A stretch of 36,252 nucleotides of DNA, taken from positions 1 to 36,252 of the forward strand of contig JAQXFO010000042.1 of NCBI GenBank assembly GCA_029005135.1. The letters run 5' to 3'. The notes beneath the pieces are model-generated. The model was not told the origin of the DNA, did no database searches, and saw only the letters and a list, made by a program, of their open reading frames with translations. The DNA comes from Lachnospiraceae bacterium (GTDB taxonomy: Bacteria; Bacillota; Clostridia; Lachnospirales; Lachnospiraceae). Numbering within the stretch: position 1 is the stretch's first letter; each line of letters begins with the position of its first letter. A program made the translations under genes and the position numbers. Shown in pieces: positions 18,024 through 25,926 of this stretch.

Positions 18024-18419
18024 TCAGGTCGGTGTATCCTCAGATGCCTTCAGACAGTCAGGGCAGACGCCGATGTAAATGACCGATTGCTGTTCGATCC
18101 TGCCGGCAAAGCCGGGTATTGACAAGGGCGGTGTGTCCGCGCGGAAGATATCGGATATCCTGCCGCACAGTCGGCAGCGGAAATGATTATGGGGCTCGAG
18201 AGTCCCGTCGTAATGCTCGCGTCCGTCGCCGGCGATGACTTTTCTGATTTCGCCGATCTCAGACAGTAGAGAGAGGTTCCGGTAGACGGTTCCCAGAGAA
18301 ATATGGGGGTCGGTCTCGCGGATCTCCCGGTAGATCTCGTCTGCTGTCGGATGATCAGAGCGGCGGCACAGGGCGTCTTTGATCGCATCTCTTTGGCGGC
18401 TGTGCTTCAGCTTGATCAT
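18024..18419 (-). CDS. perR: PerR-type peroxide-sensing Fur-family repressor
   Basis: DNA-binding metal-dependent repressor of peroxide-stress genes. 131 aa: N-terminal winged helix (HPTADEIYREI, SLGTVYRNLSLL) and C-terminal dimerisation domain with the structural zinc site C82-x2-C85 and C119-x2-C122. The five regulatory metal ligands of B. subtilis PerR (H37, D85, H91, H93, D104) correspond with a constant offset of 14 to H23, D71, H77, H79 and D90 here, so PerR rather than Fur or Zur is favoured. The frame extends 50 codons upstream, but that stretch contains the promoter; ATG 18419 has SD AAGGAG. A palindrome covers the predicted transcript start, suggesting autoregulation. Rubrerythrin follows. 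Confidence 0.9.
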   Translation of the reverse strand: MIKLKHSRQRDAIKDALCRRSDHPTADEIYREIRETDPHISLGTVYRNLSLLSEIGEIRKVIAGDGREHYDGTLEPHNHFRCRLCGRISDIFRADTPPLSIPGFAGRIEQQSVIYIGVCPDCLKASEDTPT

Positions 18420-18440
18420 GGCTCTCCTTAAGTCAAAATC

Positions 18441-18453
18441 AGTAATTGTTACT
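18441..18453 (-). promoter_or_regulatory. Operator-like palindrome, possible PerR box
   Basis: AGTAATTGTTACT is a perfect 5-3-5 inverted repeat located at the expected +1 of the perR transcript. It resembles, but does not match exactly, the PerR/Fur box TTATAATnATTATAA. Autoregulation is inferred. Confidence 0.5.
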
Positions 18454-18459
18454 AAAATT

Positions 18460-18488
18460 AATATAGTCCAGGTTTTTCCGCCTGTCAA
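18460..18488 (-). promoter_or_regulatory. perR(-rbr) promoter
   Basis: Minus strand: perfect -35 TTGACA (18483-18488), 17-bp spacer, -10 TATATT (18460-18465). Confidence 0.85.
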
Positions 18489-18552
18489 GATATTTTTGAT
18501 CAGGAATCGTGAGGGATACACACCGGGGGTTCGGGCCATCGGCGGCTCTTCG

Positions 18553-18561
18553 TGGTATAAT
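18553..18561 (+). promoter_or_regulatory. Extended -10 promoter of the DUF2298 gene
   Basis: TGGTATAAT: a TGn extension and perfect TATAAT (18556-18561). No -35 consensus is seen. A start near 18568 excludes the upstream in-frame ATG at 18509 and supports ATG 18596. Confidence 0.6.
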
Positions 18562-18595
18562 AGCGGCACGATCTTGGATGCGAGGAGTGATAGTT

Positions 18596-20782
18596 ATGCT
18601 TGATATTGTCGCCTGGTACGGCGTTCTGCTTCTTCTGGGGCTGGCAGCTCTGCCGCTTACGCGGCTTATCTTCTGCCGTGCCGATGACGGCGGGTGGCTG
18701 TTTTCACGGGTGACAGGCTGGTTTCTGGCCGGCTTGCTTATGTGGCTGGCCAATGTGACGCAGCGGCTTCCCTTTACGGCAGCGGGCTGTTTTTTCACCG
18801 CAGCGGCGGTCCTGTCGCTGAGTCTTATCATTTTGATCGTCAAAGGCCGCCGCGGCAGTCTTTTCCGGGACGTATCCCCGAAGGTGATGCTGACGGAGGA
18901 ACTGATCTTTGCGGGGATTTTTGCCGGGGCCGTGTATCTCATCGGCTTCCGTCCCGAGGCCTTCGGCACGGAAAAGCTGATGGACTACGCTTTTATCACC
19001 GCCTGTCTGCGCAGCGATACGATGCCCTTCATCGATCCCTGGTACAGCGGCTGTCCTGTCAACTATTATTACGGCGGCCAGTATATGACGGCCTATCTTA
19101 TCCGGCTTGCGGGCACCACGGCCGGTATGGGCTACAATCTGATGCGTGCCACGCTCTGGGCCATGAGCCTGACACTGCCCTTCAGCCTTGTGCGTATGAT
19201 GAAGATCCGCGCCGGGGGCGGCCGGGCCGGAGCAGCCGGTGTGCTGTCGGGGCTGGCGGTCGGCGCCTGTGCCAACGGCCACTATTTGGTCTTCGGCCTG
19301 GTGATACCGCTGCTTGACAGATTGACGGGCGGGCGTGTGTCGGCCGCCGTCGGTCTTGACGGCGGGAGCGGCAGCTATCACTACTGGTTTCCGTCTTCTA
19401 CGCGCTACATAGGCTATTTTCCGGAGACGTCGGATAAGACGATCCATGAGTTTCCGGCTTATTCTTCGGTTCTCGGGGATCTGCATGCCCATTACATCGA
19501 CCTGATCTTCGTACTTACCGCGGCGGCGATTCTCTATGCCTATGCCGTCCGGCGGGAGGAAATGTCTCCGTCGCCGCATCCGACGCTCCGCTGTCTTCTC
19601 CGGGAGGCCCTGGCGGATCCGGCCCTTATCCTGGCCGGCGTCATGATCGGTGCCTTCCGGTGGACAAATTACTGGGATTACCCGATCTATACCGTTATCG
19701 CCGCGGCGGTGATCATTTTCGTTCAGCTGAAAAAGCATCGCCGGGATATCCTGCGGTTTCTTGTTAATACGGTGACCGCGCTGGCCTTTTTGTGGGGAAT
19801 CGGCTATCTGGTTTCGCTGCCCTTTACGAGTCGTTTCACCATGATTGCTTCACAGATCAGCCGGGTATCGGCCTCGACGCCCTTCTATCAGCTTATGATC
19901 CTCTGGGGTGTGCCGGCGCTGATGGTGATCGGCCTTTTCGTGCTGATGCTTGGTGATTACCGGGAGAGCCGCGCGGCGGCCGCGGAGGGTGTCGGAAAAG
20001 TCAGAAGGCGGGGGGCCTTTCTGCGCCTGCTGGCACAGGTTAAGACGGAAGACCTGACGGTTCTGATCTTCGGCGCCGGGGCTCTGGGCCTTATCCTTAT
20101 CCCGGAACTTGTCTATGTCAAGGATATCTACGGCAGCGAGTACGCGCGGGCCAATACCATGTTTAAGCTGACCTATCAGTCTTTTATCCTGCTGGGCATC
20201 GTGACCGGCTATGTGCTGATGCGGGCTTTTGATAAGAGAGGCCGCCTGCGCCGGGTGATGGCCGGCTTCGGTATCGGCTATGTGCTTCTGACGGCCCTTT
20301 ACACGGGAAATGCCGTCAACAGCTGGTTCCGGCCTCTGGATACGGAACGTACCGGCACCGATGCCTCGGTATTCATCGACGGGGATTTTGCGTCGGACTA
20401 CGGCGCCGTGAACTATTTGAATACCTATGCGGAAGACCGAAGTGTTGTTCTGGAGGCACCGGGGGACAGTTACAGTGGGTACGGCCGGGTCTCGGCGGCC
20501 ACGGGCCTGCCGACGGTGCTGGGCTGGTATGTTCACGAATGGCTGTGGCGGGGGGATACGGCGGACCTCAATGCCCGGGCGGCAGATATCGAAGCGATCT
20601 ATACCTCGCAGGACGCGGCAGAGGTCAGGGCACTGATTGAAAAGTATCACATTTCCTATATCTACATCGGCGCCCTCGAACGGCAGAAGTACCCTCTTCT
20701 TAATGATAAGCTGCTGCAGTCTCTCGGCAGCGTGGCTTATTCGGATGGGGTGACGACGTATATTATGAAAATGGACGGCTGA
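18596..20782 (+). CDS. DUF2298 (YYY-motif) polytopic membrane protein
   Basis: 728 aa with more than ten hydrophobic segments. Family motifs are present: EAFGTEKLMDYAFI, then NYYYGGQ (the YYY motif), HEFPAYSSVLGDLHAHYIDLIF, TNYWDYPIY, and ARANTMFKLTYQ, with an acidic residue cluster in the first extracytoplasmic loop as in GT-C glycosyltransferases. The C-terminal 150 residues are soluble (LNTYAEDRSVVLEAPGD ... YIYIGALERQKYP), as in related mannosyl- and oligosaccharyl-transferase-like proteins. The family has no established function that I know of; a lipid-linked sugar transferase is inferred. SD GAGGAG precedes ATG 18596 by eight bases. It is divergent from perR and has no obvious terminator before metG. 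It is unusual in Firmicutes compared with archaea and Chloroflexi, to my knowledge. Confidence 0.85.
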   Translation: MLDIVAWYGVLLLLGLAALPLTRLIFCRADDGGWLFSRVTGWFLAGLLMWLANVTQRLPFTAAGCFFTAAAVLSLSLIILIVKGRRGSLFRDVSPKVMLTEELIFAGIFAGAVYLIGFRPEAFGTEKLMDYAFITACLRSDTMPFIDPWYSGCPVNYYYGGQYMTAYLIRLAGTTAGMGYNLMRATLWAMSLTLPFSLVRMMKIRAGGGRAGAAGVLSGLAVGACANGHYLVFGLVIPLLDRLTGGRVSAAVGLDGGSGSYHYWFPSSTRYIGYFPETSDKTIHEFPAYSSVLGDLHAHYIDLIFVLTAAAILYAYAVRREEMSPSPHPTLRCLLREALADPALILAGVMIGAFRWTNYWDYPIYTVIAAAVIIFVQLKKHRRDILRFLVNTVTALAFLWGIGYLVSLPFTSRFTMIASQISRVSASTPFYQLMILWGVPALMVIGLFVLMLGDYRESRAAAAEGVGKVRRRGAFLRLLAQVKTEDLTVLIFGAGALGLILIPELVYVKDIYGSEYARANTMFKLTYQSFILLGIVTGYVLMRAFDKRGRLRRVMAGFGIGYVLLTALYTGNAVNSWFRPLDTERTGTDASVFIDGDFASDYGAVNYLNTYAEDRSVVLEAPGDSYSGYGRVSAATGLPTVLGWYVHEWLWRGDTADLNARAADIEAIYTSQDAAEVRALIEKYHISYIYIGALERQKYPLLNDKLLQSLGSVAYSDGVTTYIMKMDG

Positions 20783-20809
20783 GGCGGCCTCCGCTGCGGA
20801 AAACAGACG

Positions 20810-20838
20810 TTGCCCCGACAGGGGAAAAAGTGTATGAT
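20810..20838 (+). promoter_or_regulatory. metG promoter
   Basis: -35 TTGCCC (20810-20815), 17-bp spacer, -10 TATGAT (20833-20838). Confidence 0.65.
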
Positions 20839-20851
20839 GAAATTTAGCATC

Positions 20852-20869
20852 ATGCAAAGGAGATTGCAT
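20852..20869 (+). promoter_or_regulatory. metG SD displayed in a hairpin loop
   Basis: ATGCAA (20852-20857) pairs perfectly with TTGCAT (20864-20869), leaving AGGAGA, the core of the SD, as the hexaloop, three bases before the ATG at 20872. It could tune ribosome access; no S-box or T-box is present. Confidence 0.45.
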
Positions 20870-20871
20870 TT

Positions 20872-22884
20872 ATGGCAAACAAAGGCAAGTATTATATCAC
20901 GACGGCGATTGCCTATGCTTCGGGAAAACCGCATATCGGCAATACGTATGAAATCGTGCTGGCTGATGCCATCGCACGTTATAAACGTCTGGAGGGCTAT
21001 GATGTCTTTTTCCAGACAGGTACCGACGAACACGGTCAGAAGATCGAGATGAAAGCGGCGGATGCCGGCATGACGCCGCAGGATTTTGTTGACAAGACGG
21101 CCGGCGAGATCAAGCGCATCTGGGACCTGATGAACACCTCCTACGATAAGTTCATCCGCACGACGGACGATTATCATGAGAAGGAAGTTCAGAAGATATT
21201 CAAAAAGCTCTACGATCAGGGCGATATCTACAAGGGGTATTACGAGGGCTGGTACTGCACGCCCTGCGAATCCTTCTTCACGGAATCTCAGCTTGTGGAC
21301 GGCAAGTGCCCGGACTGCGGGCGCCCGGTGACTCAGGCCAGAGAGGATGCGTATTTCTTCAAAATGAGCAAGTACGCCCCCCGTCTGATCGAGCATATCA
21401 ACACCCATCCCGAATTCATTCAGCCGGTCTCCCGCAAGAATGAGATGATGAACAATTTCCTGCTGCCGGGCCTTCAGGATCTGTGCGTCTCCCGGACTTC
21501 CTTCAAATGGGGCATTCCGGTGGATTTTGATCCCGATCATGTGGTCTATGTCTGGCTTGATGCCCTGACCAACTACATCACCGGCATTGGCTATCACTGC
21601 GGAGGCGAAAGCACGGAGCAGTACAAGAAGAACTGGCCCGCCGATCTGCATCTGATCGGCAAGGATATCATCCGTTTCCATACCATTTACTGGCCGATCT
21701 TCCTGATGGCCCTGGGAGAGGAACTGCCGAAGCAGGTCTTTGGTCATCCGTGGCTGATTCAGGCCGACGGCAAGATGAGCAAATCCCGGGGCAACGTGAT
21801 CTATGCCGACGATCTGGTGGATCTGTTCGGTGTCGACGCGGTGCGTTATTTCGTGCTTCATGAGATGCCCTTTGAAAATGACGGCGTCATTTCCTGGGAA
21901 CTGATGGTAGAGCGTATGAACTCCGAGCTGGCTAACAAGCTGGGCAATCTGGTCAACCGAACGATTGCCATGAGCAACAAGTATTTCGGCGGCGCCGTGA
22001 CCCGCACCGGCGACAACGGCGGCCAGCAGGCTGTCGATGACGATCTGAAGGCGGTGGTGACCGGTACGGTGGGCCGTGTCGAAGCCAAGATGGCGGAGCT
22101 GAGAGTGGCGGATGCGCTGACGGAGATCTTTGCCCTGTTCAGCCGCTGCAACAAATATATCGATGAAACAGAACCGTGGAAGCTGGCGAAGGATGAGACG
22201 AAACAGGCCCGTCTGCAGGAGGTTCTCTATAATCTGCTGGAAGGCATCACCATCGGTGCCTCTCTGCTGGAGCCTTTCATGCCGGAGACAACAGAGCGCA
22301 TCCTGTCCCAGATTCATGCCGACAGGGTGCCCTACGATACGCTGAGCAGCTGGGGTCATTATCCGGCGGAAGGCAGCTCCGTGACAGCGGCGCCGGAGAT
22401 CCTCTTCGCCCGTATGGATGTCAAGGAGGTTCTGGCCAGGGTGATGCCGGCGGCTGCCGATGAGGCTGCTAAAGCCGGCGGCAAGGACGCCAAAGCCGAT
22501 AAGAAGGCCGCCAAAAAGGCGGAAAAGGCTGACGCGCCTGCCGCTGAGGGCTGTGCTGCGATCACCTATGAGGACTTTGCCCGATGCCGTTTTGTCGTCG
22601 GTGAGATCCTGGAATGCCGTATCGTGGAGAATTCCCGCAAGCTCCTCTGCTCCCGGGTCAAGGTGGGCGATGACGTGCTTCAGATCTGCAGCGGTATTCG
22701 TCCGTGGTATTCCCCGGAGACGATGGTCGGCAAGAAGGTCATGGTTCTGACGAATCTCAAACCGCGCAGGATGGCCGGTCTGGAATCCCAGGGCATGCTG
22801 CTGTGTGCAGAAGACGCCGAGGGCAATATCTGCCTGATGACGCCGGAAAATGCCGCTATCCCGGCCGGATCGGAGATCAGCTGA
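20872..22884 (+). CDS. metG: Methionine--tRNA ligase with C-terminal tRNA-binding domain
   Basis: Charges elongator and initiator tRNA-Met. 670 aa. The class I signature is PHIGN (20-24) and KMSKS is at 301-305. Zinc-knuckle cysteines are C129, C132, C146 and C149 (YCTPC, KCPDCG). An anticodon-binding helical domain follows, then a Lys/Ala-rich linker (about 530-560, KADKKAAKKAEKAD) and a Trbp111-like OB-fold domain (YEDFARCRFVVGEIL to the end) that dimerises and helps bind tRNA. The SD AAAGGAG is partly looped in a small hairpin. The stop overlaps the tatD ATG by one base, pointing to translational coupling. Confidence 0.97.
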   Translation: MANKGKYYITTAIAYASGKPHIGNTYEIVLADAIARYKRLEGYDVFFQTGTDEHGQKIEMKAADAGMTPQDFVDKTAGEIKRIWDLMNTSYDKFIRTTDDYHEKEVQKIFKKLYDQGDIYKGYYEGWYCTPCESFFTESQLVDGKCPDCGRPVTQAREDAYFFKMSKYAPRLIEHINTHPEFIQPVSRKNEMMNNFLLPGLQDLCVSRTSFKWGIPVDFDPDHVVYVWLDALTNYITGIGYHCGGESTEQYKKNWPADLHLIGKDIIRFHTIYWPIFLMALGEELPKQVFGHPWLIQADGKMSKSRGNVIYADDLVDLFGVDAVRYFVLHEMPFENDGVISWELMVERMNSELANKLGNLVNRTIAMSNKYFGGAVTRTGDNGGQQAVDDDLKAVVTGTVGRVEAKMAELRVADALTEIFALFSRCNKYIDETEPWKLAKDETKQARLQEVLYNLLEGITIGASLLEPFMPETTERILSQIHADRVPYDTLSSWGHYPAEGSSVTAAPEILFARMDVKEVLARVMPAAADEAAKAGGKDAKADKKAAKKAEKADAPAAEGCAAITYEDFARCRFVVGEILECRIVENSRKLLCSRVKVGDDVLQICSGIRPWYSPETMVGKKVMVLTNLKPRRMAGLESQGMLLCAEDAEGNICLMTPENAAIPAGSEIS

Positions 22885-23663
22885 TGATCTTTGACACTCA
22901 TGCCCATTATGATGATAAGCAATTTGACAGTGACAGAGAGGCTCATCTGGCCTCTCTGTCTTCTTCTGGCGTCACCGCGGTCGTCGATGTCTGTGCCTGT
23001 ACCGATTCCATCGCGCCGGTTATGAAGCTGGCGGAGACGCATCCCTATGTGTATGCCGCCGTCGGGATCCATCCCGATGAGGTCGGCGGCATCACGCCGG
23101 CGGTGCTTAAGGCGATGGAGACGGCCCTTGACAGCCCGCGCTGTGTCGCGGTCGGCGAGATCGGCCTCGATTATTACTGGGATAAGGAAAGCCATGAGGT
23201 TCAGGCGTTATGGTTCCGCCGCCAGATCGAAATGGCCCTGGCTCATGAGAAGCCCATCATCGTGCATTCCCGGGCCGCAGCCGAGGACACGCTCCGTATC
23301 ATCACCGCTTTGTACGGCAGCCATCCGATCCCGAATCCGGGGATCATCCACTGTTATGCTTATTCCACGGAAATGGCCCGCCTCTATACGGCCATGGGCT
23401 TCTGCCTCGGCATCGGCGGGGTGCTGACTTATCAGAATTCCCGCAAACTTAAAAAGGTCGTTAAGAATATCTCTCTCGATTATCTGGTTCTGGAGACGGA
23501 CTGTCCTTATCTGGCACCGGAGCCGCACCGGGGCAGCCGGAATACCTCGGCTTATCTGGGCTATGTGGCGGAAGCGATAGCCGCTATCAAGGGCATCGCG
23601 CGGGAAGAAGTGGAGGCCGCGACGCTGGCTAATGCCCGCCGGGTGTTTCGCCTGGAGGAATGA
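22884..23663 (+). CDS. tatD: TatD-family metal-dependent deoxyribonuclease
   Basis: Amidohydrolase-fold nuclease (YcfH/TatD family), 259 aa. Metal-site motifs: FDTHAHYDD (HxH), GEIGLDYYWD (Glu), IVHSRAA (His), IIHCY (His) and LETDCPYLAP (Asp). Members have 3'-5' exonuclease activity on DNA and RNA and are linked to DNA repair; the same fold also includes D-aminoacyl-tRNA deacylase-like activity in some members. The frame extends upstream into metG, but ATG 22884 starts the conserved domain and overlaps the metG stop (TGATG). metG-tatD adjacency is common in Firmicutes. Confidence 0.93.
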   Translation: MIFDTHAHYDDKQFDSDREAHLASLSSSGVTAVVDVCACTDSIAPVMKLAETHPYVYAAVGIHPDEVGGITPAVLKAMETALDSPRCVAVGEIGLDYYWDKESHEVQALWFRRQIEMALAHEKPIIVHSRAAAEDTLRIITALYGSHPIPNPGIIHCYAYSTEMARLYTAMGFCLGIGGVLTYQNSRKLKKVVKNISLDYLVLETDCPYLAPEPHRGSRNTSAYLGYVAEAIAAIKGIAREEVEAATLANARRVFRLEE

Positions 23664-23684
23664 GAGGAAAAGCCGGTGCACATT

Positions 23685-23713
23685 TTCATAGAAGAGGGCT
23701 TCTGTGCTATAAT
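23685..23713 (+). promoter_or_regulatory. glgB promoter
   Basis: -35 TTCATA (23685-23690), 17-bp spacer ending in TGC, perfect -10 TATAAT (23708-23713), i.e. also of the extended -10 type. Confidence 0.7.
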
Positions 23714-23781
23714 CAGATAAAAGACGGTTTCCGGCAGCGGAGGCCGCGTTGGACACCTTCATCAGGAAAAGGGGACGTGTC

Positions 23782-25815
23782 ATGAGAACATTTTCAGAAG
23801 TTGAATTCACGGAATATGACCAGTATCTCTTCGGGCAGGGTACGCATTACGCTGTGCACCGCAAGCTGGGCGCCCATCCGGCGGAAAAGGATGGCAGGAC
23901 AGGGGTGTATTTTGCGGTATGGGCACCCCATGCCGCCTATGTGTCGGTTGTCGGCAGCTTCAATGACTGGGACCGCGACAGGCATCCGATGTTCTGCGAT
24001 CTGTCGATCGGCGTCTGGACGGCCTTCATCCCGGAAGCCAAAGCCGGTGATCTGTATAAATATCTGATCGTGGCGCCGGATGGCCGGGAACTCTACAAAG
24101 CCGATCCCTATGCTGCCTATGCCGAGATGAGGCCCGGCACGGCTTCGATCGTGTGGGATACGGACGAATCGGCGTGGACTGACGACAAATGGCTGAAAAA
24201 GCGCACCGACTTTGACATTGACAGGGAACCGATGGTCATCTACGAGTGTCATATCGGTTCCTGGATGAAGCACCCGGAAGCGGACGGCCGTGAACAGGGG
24301 TTCTATAATTACCGCGAATTCGCGGAACGGATCGCCGATTACCTCCTGGATATGCAGTATACCCATCTGGAACTTCTGGGCATCGCCGAGCATCCTTTTG
24401 ACGGCTCCTGGGGTTATCAGGTCACCGGCTATTTTGCACCGACCTCACGGTACGGTACGCCGGATGACTTCCGCTATATGATCGATTATCTGCACAATAA
24501 GGGAATCGGCGTTATTCTTGACTGGGTGCCGGCGCATTTCCCACGGGATATGGCGGGTCTGGCCGAGTTCGACGGCACCTGCCTGTATGAGCATCCGGAT
24601 CCCCGTCTTGGCGAGCATCCGGACTGGGGTACCAAGATATTCAATTACGGCTGCCCGGAGGTCAGCAATTTCCTGATCGCCAGCGCTTTGCACTGGATCG
24701 AGGATTATCATATCGACGGTCTGCGGGTGGATGCCGTTGCCTCCATGCTGTATCTGGATTACGGCCGCCGGGATGGCGCCTGGGTTCCGAACATTTACGG
24801 AGAAAATAAGAATCTTGAGGCCATTGAGTTTTTCCGCCACCTCAATTCTCTGCTGATGGGCCGCCATAAGGGTGTCGTGATGATCGCAGAGGAATCCACC
24901 GCCTGGCCGCAGGTCACCGGCGATGTGACCAACGGCTCCCTCGGCTTTGCCCTCAAGTGGAATATGGGCTGGATGAATGATTTTCTGGAGTACATGAAGC
25001 TGGATCCGTATTTCAGAAAATACAATCACCACAAGATGACCTTTTCTACCTCCTACGCCTACAGCGAGAAATATGTCCTTGTGCTTTCCCATGACGAGGT
25101 GGTTCATCTGAAATGCTCGATGCTGGAGAAGATGCCCGGCCTTGACGGTGACAAGTTCGCCAATCTTCGCGCCGCCTATCTCTACATGCTGGGCCATCCG
25201 GGCAAAAAGCTGCTGTTCATGGGCCAGGAATTTGCTCAGAGACGCGAGTGGTCCGAGGAGAGGGAACTGGACTGGTATCTGCTGTCGGAGCCGCTTCACG
25301 CCGGCATGAAGGACTATGTGCGTGAACTGTGGCGTCTCTACCGCAAATACCCGGCTCTCTATGCGACGGATTATGATCCGCAGGGCTTCGAGTGGATCAA
25401 TGCCGATGACTGCGACCGCAGTATTTACAGCTTTATGCGGAAGACGGAAAAGGGAAAGAATCTGCTCTTTGTTCTCAATATGACGCCGGTCCGGCGGGAG
25501 GATTACCGCGTCGGCGTGCCGCATGAGGGCATTTACCGCCTGATCCTGAATGCCCAGGATCCGAAGTTCGGCGGCAGTCATTATGTCCGCCGCAAGACCT
25601 ACCATGCCGCTTTGGGCGAGTGTGACCGCCGGCCGTACTATCTGGCCTATGATCTGCCGCCCTATGGCTGTGCCGTCTTCGAATTCGATGCCGAAGCGCC
25701 CACCGCTGCCGGGGAAGCCGCGTCGCCGGCTGTGAAAAAACCGGCGGCAAAAAAGGCAAAGAAGCCGGCTGCGAAGAAAACGACGACAAAAAAGGCGGCT
25801 GGCCCGAAAAAGTAA
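23782..25815 (+). CDS. glgB: 1,4-alpha-glucan branching enzyme with Lys/Ala-rich C-terminal tail
   Basis: Introduces alpha-1,6 branches into glycogen (GH13). 677 aa: N-terminal CBM48 (about 40-140, VYFAVWAPHAAYVSVVGSFNDW split here as VGSFNDWDRD), catalytic barrel with nucleophile D317 (GLRVDAVASM), acid/base E370 (MIAEEST) and D438 (LSHDEVVH), then the C-terminal beta domain. The last 26 residues are KPAAKK-type repeats with more than ten lysines, reminiscent of histone H1 or bacterial histone-like tails and not part of the normal enzyme. ATG 23782 has AAGGGGA upstream; a TTG eleven codons earlier is less likely. It is monocistronic, between its own promoter and a bidirectional terminator. 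Confidence 0.95.
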   Translation: MRTFSEVEFTEYDQYLFGQGTHYAVHRKLGAHPAEKDGRTGVYFAVWAPHAAYVSVVGSFNDWDRDRHPMFCDLSIGVWTAFIPEAKAGDLYKYLIVAPDGRELYKADPYAAYAEMRPGTASIVWDTDESAWTDDKWLKKRTDFDIDREPMVIYECHIGSWMKHPEADGREQGFYNYREFAERIADYLLDMQYTHLELLGIAEHPFDGSWGYQVTGYFAPTSRYGTPDDFRYMIDYLHNKGIGVILDWVPAHFPRDMAGLAEFDGTCLYEHPDPRLGEHPDWGTKIFNYGCPEVSNFLIASALHWIEDYHIDGLRVDAVASMLYLDYGRRDGAWVPNIYGENKNLEAIEFFRHLNSLLMGRHKGVVMIAEESTAWPQVTGDVTNGSLGFALKWNMGWMNDFLEYMKLDPYFRKYNHHKMTFSTSYAYSEKYVLVLSHDEVVHLKCSMLEKMPGLDGDKFANLRAAYLYMLGHPGKKLLFMGQEFAQRREWSEERELDWYLLSEPLHAGMKDYVRELWRLYRKYPALYATDYDPQGFEWINADDCDRSIYSFMRKTEKGKNLLFVLNMTPVRREDYRVGVPHEGIYRLILNAQDPKFGGSHYVRRKTYHAALGECDRRPYYLAYDLPPYGCAVFEFDAEAPTAAGEAASPAVKKPAAKKAKKPAAKKTTTKKAAGPKK

Positions 25816-25881
25816 GGCGTAACGGGCCGGAAAAAAAGACATCATACAGGCGGCCCGGACTGTGACGGCCGCCTGCCATAG

Positions 25882-25925
25882 AAAAGACCTCCTGTCGGAA
25901 CCGGTGTCCGGCAGGAGGTCTTTTT
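25882..25925. terminator. Bidirectional terminator between glgB and the P-type ATPase gene
   Basis: A 17-bp stem (AAAAGACCTCCTGTCGG with its complement, one G-T pair), 9-nt loop, TTTTT on plus and TTTT on minus. Two further perfect inverted repeats precede it after glgB: 25801-25806 with 25823-25828, and 25847-25855 with 25867-25875. Confidence 0.9.
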
Positions 25926-25926
25926 C

